Shown piece after piece: positions 6,601 through 11,660 of a stretch of DNA of 11,660 nt. Every line of letters starts with the position of its first letter. Within the stretch, counting starts at the first letter, position 1. The position numbers were made by a program, and so were the translations under genes. The DNA is from Beroe ovata (Eukaryota; Ctenophora; Nuda; Beroida; Beroidae): assembly GCA_946803715.1 (NCBI GenBank), contig CAMPET010000398.1:1-11660 (forward strand), read 5' to 3'. The notes beneath the pieces are model-generated. The model was not told where the DNA came from. It saw only the letters and a list, made by a program, of their open reading frames with translations, and ran no database searches.

Positions 6601-9600
6601 ATCATTGGCGGAACGAAATTCATGCGATGAGCTTGATTCTGACTGCCTAGAGTACGATTTGACAGATTTGAGTCTGGAAGATGAGGTATATCCGAAGGCT
6701 CCCGGGAACAGATCTAGAAACTGGCACTTTGACGAGTCATCCTCTAAGATTTGCGCTTGGAGAACTGCTTTAGAAACAGCCATGGTTTTAGCTAGTGTTT
6801 CCCTTACCCTGAGACCACAATCTTCAGAATAGATTAACTATTTGATATTTATTTGTAACATTTCCAGACTATTTGTATATTTCTTTCAGACGCTTTGCAT
6901 ATGAAACGTGTTTCATTTCCGGATAACTCTACCAATACACCACTTGTCTTGTCAAGACAATGTCTTGAGACGCTTCACAACTTTCCCTACTTTCCCCCAC
7001 TAACTTTCCACCCCACTCTCCTCAGATGACGCAGCACGCCCCACACACGTCGTCCACCCCGCCCATACCACCCCAACAACAGCCCAACCAGCAGCAGTCT
7101 GCGCCCCACCAGCCTGCAGCCCACCAACAGCCCCTACAGAAACCCAAAAACCGGGCCATCAAAATTATTGACCCCAACACTCGATCAGAGATCGATGTGA
7201 AGGCGGTGAGTTTGCTGCAAACTTGAATCCAATTGAATTATCTGGTTGGCACAATTTCGAGTTCAACCTACCTCCCTCCCACAGCCGGTTGTCGTACCAG
7301 TTCCAGATGCGACCGATTCTGTACAGAACAAGGAGAAACGCAACCATTTCAAGGAACAAGTTCTCCAGACAGTAAAAGAGCCTGGGAAAGGGAGCGGCGG
7401 TACCCCATACGCCTCTTCCCCCACCCCTAAAACTGTCACCTTCCCGCCTTCGGGATCATCACCCGCCGCCAAATCATCGCCCGGTGTCAAGCAGCCCGGT
7501 GAGACGAAGAAGCCCGGTGTTTCCCCCGTAAGCAGTAAGCAGGGAGAGCAGGCAAAGTCAATCACACCCAAAGCTATTCTCCCGAGGACAAACTCGCAAT
7601 CAGAGGATAAGACACCCGAAAAGCAAGGTTTGGCAAATCGGGAATTATCCGCTCTATGGAGCGCTTACTTTCGATAATTCTGAATATGCCATTTTCGAAT
7701 ATGAGCTTATGGCAAAACTTCAATCCTCACTACCCTCTCCATCCAGGAATTGAGATGAGTGTCCAGACGACCCCGTCACTTGTCAAGGTGGCAACACCCT
7801 CCTCCACCACCACACCAACCGAGAAATCGGAAATCTCCACACCCAAGTTCGAGTCTCCCCCTGAGCCGAAGAAGATAGAGAAGAAACCGGTGTTGTCTCA
7901 AGGAGGGACGGAAAAGACGGTGGAGAAAGTTGAGACAGATGGTGAGTAGTGAGTAGTCTGCTTGTAACCGAGATGCAGGTATGAGAACATGAACCAGGGC
8001 AGAGAGTGAGCTTCGCTTTCTACACTTTGATCAACCATACGGTGCAAAATTTGAATAAATTTTTGTTCAATTTCCATGCAAATACCATGGCTCAGGTATT
8101 TTTGGACGCTGAATCGATTCTCGATCGAATCTCCGCCCTATCTTACTTCCCTGAGGAGCTATATATCATGTGACTTAGAACCTCATGACCGAGAAGAAAT
8201 TAGAATTTTCCCCGATTTCCCAATCAGCTAGCTCTCTAATTCTTTCAGATTCGAATTCTACGTCAAAAAATAGGCCAGAAACACTATTTTTCAGTATGTC
8301 ACGTGCCAAAATGTTTTTGGCCTATTTGTGCGTCCCATTGATTTTCACGTTTTTGTAGTGTTTGCTTCCCAGGGGAGAGAAATCGTCATTTGGGCGTGGT
8401 TTCACGGCAAGTATGAACCGAGCATGATCGTCAAAAGAGTTGATACTTGTTGTGTGATAGTAGGAGAGATGATTTGGTGGAAAATTGGTGTCGTAAGCGC
8501 CGGTTAAGACTTCATTAGAGACCTTCAAAAATGACGTATAAAAGTGTGGAGTCATTCACTTCATTTTTATCGATACTCTGGTCAGAAATTCGAGGAAAAC
8601 TTTTTGTCCCTCATGCAAGTCAATACCATGGATTCCTATGTATTTTTGGACGCTGAATCGATTCCCGATCGAATTTCGGTCCTATCTTGCTTCCCTGAGG
8701 AGCTGTTCATCATGTGACTCAGAACGTCATGATCGAGAAGAAATTAGAATTTTCCCCAATTTCCCAATCAGCTAGCTCTCTAGTTCTTTCAGATTCGAAT
8801 TCTACGTCAAAAAATAGGCCAGAAACACTATTATTCAGTATGTCACGTGCAAAAATGATTTTGGCCTATTTGTGCGTCCCATTGATTTTCACGTTTTTGT
8901 AGTGTTTGCTTCCCAGGGGAGAGAAATCGTCATTTGGGCGTGGTTTCACGGCAAATATGAACCGAGCATGATCGTCAAAAGACTTGATACTTGTTTTGTG
9001 ATAGTAGGAGAGATGATTTGGTGGAAAATTGGTGTCGTAAGCGCCGGTTAAGACTTCATTAGAGACCTTCAAAAATGACGTATAAAAGTGTGGAGTCATT
9101 CACTTCATTTTTATCGATACTCTGGTCAGAAATTCGAGGAAAACTTTTTGTCCCTCATGCAAGTCAATACCATGGATTCCTATGTATTTTTGGACGCTGA
9201 ATCGATTCCCGATCGAATTTCGGTCCTATCTTGCTTCCCTGAGGAGCTGTTCATCATGTGACTCAGAACGTCATGATCGAGAAGAAATTAGAATTTTCCC
9301 CAATTTCCCAATCAGCTAGCTCTCTAGTTCTTTCAGATTCGAATTCTACGTCAAAAAATAGGCCAGAAACACTATTATTCAGTATGTCACGTGCAAAAAT
9401 GATTTTGGCCTATTTGTGCGTCCCATTGATTTTCACGTCTTTGTAGTGTTTGCTTCCCAGGGGAGAGAAATCGTCATTTGGGCGTGGTTTCACGGCAAAT
9501 ATGAACCGAGCATGATCGTCAAAAGACTTGATACTTGTTTTGTGATAGTAGGAGAGATGATTTGGTGGAAAATTGGTGTCGTAAGCGCCGGTTAAGACTT

Positions 9601-11376
9601 CATTAGAGACCTTCAAAAATGACGTATAAAAGTGTGGAGTCATTCACTTCATTTTTATCGATACTCTGGTCAGAAATTCGAGGAAAACTTTTTGTCCCTC
9701 ATGCAAGTCAATACCATGGATTCCTATGTATTTTTGGACGCTGAATCGATTCCCGATCGAATTTCGGTCCTATCTTGCTTCCCTGAGGAGCTGTTCATCA
9801 TGTGACTCAGAACGTCATGATCGAGAAGAAATTAGAATTTTCCCCAATTTCCCAATCAGCTAGCTCTCTAGTTCTTTCAGATTCGAATTCTACGTCAAAA
9901 AATAGGCCAGAAACACTATTATTCAGTATGTCACGTGCAAAAATGATTTTGGCCTATTTGTGCGTCCCATTGATTTTCACGTTTTTGTAGTGTTTGCTTC
10001 CCAGGGGAGAGAAATCGTCATTTGGGCGTGGTTTCACGGCAAGTATAAACTGAGCATGATCGTCAAAAGACTTGATACTTGTCGTGTGATAGTAGGAGAG
10101 ATGATTTGGTGGAAAATTTGGTGTCGTAAGCGCCGGTTAAGACTTCATAAGAGACCTTCAAAAGTGACGTATAAAAGTGTGGAGTCATTCACTTCATTTT
10201 CTATCGATACTCTGATCAGAATTTCGAGGAAAACTTTTTGTCCCACATGCAAGCAAATACCATGGATTCCTATGTATTTTTGGACGCTGAATCGATTCTC
10301 GATCGAATCTCCGCCCTATCTTGCTTCCCTGAGGAGCTGTATATCATGTGACTCAGAACCTCATGACCGAGAAGAAATTAGAATTTTCCCCAATTTCCCA
10401 ATCAGCTAGCTCTCTAATCCAGATTCGAATTCTACGTCAAAAAATAGGCCAGAAACACTATTTTTCAGTATGTCACGTGGAAAAATGTTTTTGGCCTATT
10501 TGTGTGTCCCAATGATGGGAATGATTTTCGCGTTTTTGTAGTGTTTGCTTCCCAGGGGAGAGAAATCGTCATTTGGGCGTGGTTTCACGGCAAGTATGAA
10601 CTGAGCATGATTGTCAAAAGAGTTGATACTTGTAGTGTGATAGTAGGAGTGATGATTTGGTGGCAGATAAGTGTCGTAAGCGCCGATTAAGACTTCATTA
10701 GAGACCTTTAAAAATGAAGTAGAAAAGTGTAGAGTCATTCACTTCATTTTCTTCCGATACTCAGATCAGAAATTCGGAGAAAAATTTTTGCTGCATTTTT
10801 TATGCAAATACCATTCATTTCCATGTATTTTTGGACGCTGAATCGATTCCCGATAGAATTTTGACCATATCTTGCTTCCCTGAGGCATTACCTGTGACAC
10901 CAAACGTAACATCTGTGATATGTCACCAAGTTGAGCTAGCTCACATTATCCTGCAGCTGGTGAGAGGAGTCCTACTGCTGCAGAGAAAAATGAGGAGGAC
11001 GTGAAATCGAAACTTCGCGATGAGCCGAATCAGAAAGGAGGAAACAGCCAAGCTAAGGGGGCGAAACAGAAAGATGCACCAAAGCCAAAGGAGGTGCAGA
11101 AGTCCAAGGAGGTGGCGAAAGTCAAGGAAGATCCGAAGCCAAAAGAGGTGCTGAAACCCAAAGAGGAAGTCAAGCCGAAGGAGGAGAGTAAGACCAAGGA
11201 GGAGAGTAAACCGAAGGAAGTGCTCAAACCGAAAGAGGTTTTGAAGCCAGAGGTGAAACCTAAAGAAGCTGTGAAACAGAAGGAAGAAACGAAAGGGAAA
11301 GTGGATGATGGCAAGTTCAATGGTGTTATGGAGAAGGCATCTGAAAAGCTTACCATTGAGATTCCCAATGGAAAAG
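3632..11376 (+). CDS. eIF4G: eIF4G, translation initiation scaffold, 5' part (seven exons, partial)
   Basis: The exons are 3632-3669, 4597-4684, 4840-4977, 7026-7205, 7285-7627, 7747-7941 and 10957-11376. All have GT..AG borders and matching phases (2, 0, 0, 0, 1, 1, 1), giving 467 codons plus one base with no internal stop. eIF4G is the cytoplasmic scaffold that joins the cap-binding protein eIF4E, poly(A)-binding protein, eIF4A and eIF3. The Met/Gln/Pro-rich N-terminus is followed at residues about 129-146 by KNRAIKIIDPNTRSEIDV. This matches the conserved eIF4G block (KTIRIRDPN in human eIF4G1) in the PABP-interaction region. A Ser/Pro/Lys linker and a Lys/Glu repeat (about 369-440) follow. 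The eIF4E site and MIF4G domain lie beyond the window. The first exon is uncertain. A different low-complexity protein sharing the DPN motif is possible but less likely. Confidence 0.75.
3670..4596 (+). other. eIF4G intron (927 nt), with a CpG-rich patch
   Basis: This AT-rich intron has no credible gene. It includes a 7-bp stem/7-nt loop hairpin (4135-4155). A CpG-dense stretch follows at about 4168-4256 with an inverted CCAAT (GATTGGC, 4246-4252). Next comes the near-palindrome GGTATGGTGATCACATACC (4301-4319). The CpG patch could be an internal promoter (inference). Confidence 0.6.
4597..4684 (+). CDS. eIF4G: eIF4G exon, 88 nt, Met/His/Gln-rich
   Basis: The acceptor is GCCCATTCCACAG and the donor is CAG|GTAATA. 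After completing the split Met it reads HLNYAYPFHQMAQQHMPHQM then TYADGRHGQ and ends in phase 0. Tyr/Pro/Met/Gln composition like this is usual for the disordered eIF4G N-terminus. Confidence 0.75.
4711..4812 (+). repeat. (TG)n microsatellite filling most of a 155-nt intron
   Basis: An interrupted TG/TGTA/TCTG repeat of about 100 nt occupies two thirds of intron 4685-4839 and ends 27 nt before the 3' splice site. GTGTATGCGTGTGTCTGTT appears twice within it. In the transcript this is a UG-rich tract. Confidence 0.9.
4840..4977 (+). CDS. eIF4G: eIF4G exon, 138 nt, Pro/Met/Tyr-rich
   Basis: The acceptor is CCGTACTTCAG and the donor is CAG|GTACGT, with phase 0 at both ends. It encodes 46 residues beginning AFQMPPTTFMPNYGPVPGMQ and ending with TTPPHQ, a low-complexity segment like the region before the PABP motif in animal eIF4G. 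Its downstream intron hosts the BBS12 gene. Confidence 0.8.
5132..5145 (+). promoter_or_regulatory. Candidate RFX X-box upstream of BBS12
   Basis: ATTGCCAAGGTAAA matches 13 of 14 positions of the nematode ciliary X-box consensus (RYYNYY WW RRNRAC), failing only at the last base. Against the stricter GTNRCC..RGYAAC it misses the two outermost bases. It ends 226 nt before the BBS12 ATG. RFX factors (DAF-19 in C. elegans) drive BBS and other ciliary genes through such sites. A CRE-like TGACG half site lies just upstream (5124-5128). A single match to a degenerate motif can arise by chance. Confidence 0.45.
5317..5363 (+). other. Possible 47-nt 5' UTR intron of BBS12
   Basis: ACAG|GTAATA at 5317 is a good donor. 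TTCTAAC (branch-like) and AAAATTTAG give an acceptor ending at 5363, 8 nt before the ATG. A noncoding first exon would end at 5316. The acceptor lacks a pyrimidine tract, so this is only a candidate. Confidence 0.35.
5372..6832 (+). CDS. BBS12: BBS12-like divergent group II chaperonin (Bardet-Biedl syndrome 12 homologue)
   Basis: BBS12 works with BBS6, BBS10 and CCT/TRiC in the cytosol and at the ciliary base to assemble the BBSome, the ciliary cargo coat. The 486-codon ORF is uninterrupted and starts at the first ATG after an in-frame TAA. Motifs that I recall from human BBS12, not aligned, are FTQLCRGLSHG (129-139), VLLVAGDITDNSCHVGY (194-210), SVIPGGGQTEFFC (353-365) and SKICAWRTALE (458-468). 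The GGG block is the chaperonin equatorial motif. The GDGTT ATP-hydrolysis motif is replaced by WGCSSRTVGVWS (about 71-82), so ATPase activity is unlikely. The order is equatorial, intermediate, apical (about 170-330), then equatorial. The human protein is longer (about 710 residues) through insertions. Lack of introns agrees with the single coding exon of vertebrate BBS12. MKKS/BBS6 or BBS10 are weaker alternatives. Confidence 0.8.
   Translation: MSTTVIANWTAPSDIARFQPIIERIYGSGDRLISTESGLTSDISVVLNCAKHHETTIECVRSGVVRHVTRWGCSSRTVGVWSCILYRAVRELEEGGMSRGNIHAMMEIALSRCEEGLREINRPVRELSFTQLCRGLSHGTQDWELLVEICGGRLPYHSIQDHVIVQFEQSVRPSEIVAGFLIKSREIISGSQNVLLVAGDITDNSCHVGYKGLVKESHVTTAEKYGSDTAVPWRDRLVKFLQSLGVDTVLATGICPHDFINTGISVIPRVSYETLDILARIHEVDLLHSVNFSTSYDVITVVFSQYSDDFLRVEPLGSGEYRTILIRRPVKYDALTRYKSFISRVTLALENGSVIPGGGQTEFFCSEFVRNTRLQEADISRYNILALPNDVHVWYSVVTQKLSDLFRFISSLAERNSCDELDSDCLEYDLTDLSLEDEVYPKAPGNRSRNWHFDESSSKICAWRTALETAMVLASVSLTLRPQSSE
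5567..5578. promoter_or_regulatory. Perfect palindrome CGTCACGTGACG (E-box) in BBS12 coding sequence
   Basis: This 12-nt perfect palindrome is centred on CACGTG. Further CACGTG cores lie at 5855-5860 (in ATCACGTGAT), 5990-5995 and 6023-6028 (in GTCACGTGAC). All four read as His-Val codons in frame. The extended GTCACGTGAC form is the type bound by USF/TFEB-like bHLH-Zip factors. A regulatory role is inference. Confidence 0.3.
6256..6269. promoter_or_regulatory. Perfect 14-nt palindrome with full CRE (TGACGTCA) in BBS12 coding sequence
   Basis: TTATGACGTCATAA is an exact palindrome containing the full cAMP-response element TGACGTCA (6259-6266). It is in frame as Tyr-Asp-Val-Ile. Any CREB/ATF binding is inference. 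Confidence 0.3.
7026..7205 (+). CDS. eIF4G: eIF4G exon, 180 nt, carries the PABP-region motif
   Basis: The acceptor is CCACTCTCCTCAG and the donor is GCG|GTGAGT, with phase 0 at both ends and 60 codons. The first 38 residues are Pro/Gln/His-rich. The last 20, KPKNRAIKIIDPNTRSEIDV then KA, match the conserved animal eIF4G block (KRERKTIRIRDPN in human eIF4G1). This is the main evidence for the gene's identity. In vertebrates this block lies in the poly(A)-binding-protein interaction region, which lets the factor bridge mRNA ends. Confidence 0.85.
7285..7627 (+). CDS. eIF4G: eIF4G exon, 343 nt, Ser/Pro/Lys linker
   Basis: The acceptor is CCTCCCTCCCACAG after a 79-nt intron, and the donor is CAAG|GTTTGG. 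It encodes PVVVPVPDATDSVQNKEKRN at the start, then a Ser/Pro/Lys-rich disordered stretch (TPKTVTFPPSGSSPAAKSSP) ending TPEKQ plus one base (phase 1). Reading through the donor meets a stop at about 7675, in keeping with a real splice. The donor (+3 T, +5 G) is somewhat weak. Confidence 0.75.
7747..7941 (+). CDS. eIF4G: eIF4G exon, 195 nt, Thr/Pro/Lys/Glu-rich
   Basis: The acceptor is ACCCTCTCCATCCAG and the donor is GATG|GTGAGT. The phase-1 join gives GIEMSVQTTPSLVKVATPSS then a Thr/Pro/Lys/Glu segment (FESPPEPKKIEKKPV) up to KVETD. The frame carries on into the exon at 10957 as Ala-Gly-Glu. It is low complexity, with no motif beyond composition. Confidence 0.75.
8056..10884 (+). repeat. Tandem array of a 544-bp unit, about 5.2 copies
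   Basis: The anchor GGACGCTGAATCGATT occurs at 8104, 8648, 9192, 9736, 10282 and 10833, giving periods of 544, 544, 544, 546 and 551. Partial copies lie at each end. Each unit has the palindrome GAATCGATTC, an inverted repeat AAATAGGCC..GGCCTATTT (e.g. 8812-8820/8863-8871), and CACGTG inside that loop. It also has GGGCGTGG and, in four of five units, a TATAAAAG box. From 8453 to 10042 the copies are identical except at one base (9439); outer copies differ at many positions. Short frames on both strands recur with the period but break in units 4 and 5, so I do not call them genes. This is satellite-like DNA of unknown origin. Confidence 0.95.
8537..8544 (+). promoter_or_regulatory. TATA-like box repeated in each array unit
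   Basis: TATAAAAG after TGACG occurs here and at 9081-9088, 9625-9632 and 10170-10177. In the fifth unit the matching site is TAGAAAAG (10720-10727). Each lies about 235 nt downstream of the unit's CACGTG. Start sites cannot be seen, so promoter activity is only a possibility. Confidence 0.35.
10957..11376 (+). CDS. eIF4G: eIF4G exon, 420 nt, Lys/Glu (KPKE) repeat region
   Basis: The acceptor is TCACATTATCCTGCAG and the donor is AAAAG|GTATGT, with phase 1 at both ends. It encodes about 140 residues. After AGERSPTAAEKNEEDVKSKL comes a charged run built of some 12 imperfect KPKEE/KPKEV pentamers to hexamers (11079-11294). GKFNGVMEKASEKLTIEIPN follows at the end. Such KEKE-type tracts are usually disordered or helical and vary quickly between species. 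No YxxxxL-hydrophobic eIF4E-binding site is present, so it must lie in a later exon outside the window. Confidence 0.75.
11079..11294 (+). repeat. Coding KPKE-type short tandem repeat
   Basis: Imperfect 15-18 nt units (AAACCGAAAGAGGTG-like) encode KPKEV, LKPKEE, VKPKEE, SKTKEE and so on. The repeats are diverged at third positions (AAG/AAA, GAG/GAA), so the tract is not very recent. Confidence 0.75.
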
Positions 11377-11660
11377 GTATGTCTACCACTTTGCATCCAT
11401 CATTTTTCGTACTTCAAGTTTCTTTCTCGAGTTTTTGACGACAAATTTGACGACCTCTCATAAAAAGTGATCGCCTCATTATAGTTTTCCCCCCTCATCA
11501 GTGATGATAACCTCCCCTCCCCCCTAATTAGTCATGATCAACGAGGTCCTCAACAATCACATTTTGTCTCATAGTGCTCATTAGCGGACGTACCCTTGTG
11601 TTCTTCGTTTTCTCTCCGGTGACTTTCTCGTAAACAATCACACGCAAAGTGCACACACAC
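11377..11660 (+). other. Start of the next eIF4G intron, no gene seen
   Basis: The GTATGT donor is followed by T- and C-rich noncoding sequence (TTTTCCCCCCTCATC, CCTCCCCTCCCCCC). No acceptor with a convincing in-frame exon appears before the window edge. Confidence 0.6.

Larger units (their letters stand above)
4978..7025 (+). other. eIF4G intron (2048 nt) hosting the nested BBS12 gene
   Basis: The donor is CAG|GTACGT and the acceptor CCACTCTCCTCAG sits behind a strong C/T tract (6980-7025). The 394 nt before the BBS12 ATG hold the candidate X-box and a possible UTR intron. The 193 nt after its stop hold small palindromes (6901-6916; 6944-6967) and the acceptor tract. No AATAAA or ATTAAA lies between 6833 and 7025. 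The closest is the weaker variant AATACA (6934-6939). Confidence 0.7.
7942..10956 (+). other. eIF4G intron (3015 nt), about 94% tandem array
   Basis: This intron lies between the GATG|GTGAGT donor and the acceptor TCACATTATCCTGCAG. Only about 110 nt at the left and 72 nt at the right are not repeat. Without the array the intron would be about 190 nt, like its neighbours. An AATAAA lies at 8054-8059, the left edge of the array. Confidence 0.75.

Noticed and set aside
7263-7571. Minus-strand frame of 102 codons opposite the Ser/Pro/Lys exon
   Set aside because: It is a compositional shadow of a Pro/Ser/Lys coding exon.
8790-8801. Pol III B-box-like GATTCGAATTC in array units, suggesting a tRNA-derived SINE
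   Set aside because: It matches the B box only partly, there is no acceptable A box 30-60 nt upstream, and no cloverleaf or A-rich tail follows.
9960-10409. 149-codon plus-strand frame across two array units
   Set aside because: It is a chance product of indels in unit 4; the same region in the other units has stops.
8322-10738. Recurring 77-codon minus-strand and 62-codon plus-strand frames in the array
   Set aside because: They repeat only because the DNA repeats. The copies are too alike to show coding constraint, and the frame is broken in unit 4 by a one-base insertion and altered in unit 5.
8056-10884. CRISPR-like or LTR interpretation of the repeats
   Set aside because: Units are 544 bp with no unique spacers, which is not a CRISPR array. 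No LTR-pair structure, primer-binding site or gag/pol remnant is seen.
10941-11396. Long open frames on the minus strand opposite the KPKE exon (about 119 and 151 codons)
   Set aside because: They arise because AAG/GAG-rich coding sequence reads as Leu/Phe/Ser-rich without stops on the other strand. The plus strand has matching splice sites and phase with eIF4G.

Overview
The window looks like nuclear DNA from an invertebrate animal. Coding sequence is split into short exons with GT..AG borders, introns run from about 80 to 3000 nt, and noncoding DNA holds microsatellites, a cut-and-paste transposon remnant and a satellite-like tandem array. Nothing in it is bacterial or viral. I cannot name the species. 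The presence of a ciliary chaperonin gene (BBS12 type) implies a ciliated metazoan.

Layout. (1) Positions 1-986 are a degenerate Mutator-like (MULE) DNA transposon with about 50-bp terminal inverted repeats. It keeps a FLYWCH zinc finger and pieces of a transposase ORF on the minus strand, and a 19-bp minisatellite abuts its right end. (2) Positions 1068-3297 are AT-rich noncoding DNA in which I recognise no gene. (3) From about 3300 or 3632 to 11376, on the plus strand, lie seven phase-compatible exons (plus one weak extra candidate) of the 5' part of an eIF4G gene. They encode a Met/Gln/Pro-rich N-terminus, the conserved PABP-binding-type motif (IKIIDPN), a Ser/Pro/Lys linker and a Lys/Glu repeat region. 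The eIF4E-binding site and MIF4G domain would lie beyond the right edge. (4) Inside the 2048-nt eIF4G intron (4978-7025), on the same strand, sits a complete single-exon 486-codon ORF with the hallmarks of BBS12, a divergent group II chaperonin needed for BBSome assembly. It has a plausible RFX X-box 227 nt upstream of its ATG and a possible 47-nt 5' UTR intron. (5) The 3015-nt eIF4G intron 7942-10956 is almost entirely a tandem array of a 544-bp unit, about 5.2 copies, whose central copies are nearly identical.

How they relate. eIF4G (translation initiation, presumably expressed everywhere) hosts a ciliary gene nested in the same orientation. BBS12 therefore probably has its own promoter, and the X-box fits that, but it must be transcribed without disturbing host splicing. 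No canonical AATAAA lies between the BBS12 stop and the next eIF4G exon. The strongest points for a second look are the nested BBS12 with its X-box, the cluster of perfect CACGTG and CRE palindromes in the BBS12 coding sequence, and the homogenised promoter-like 544-bp array.
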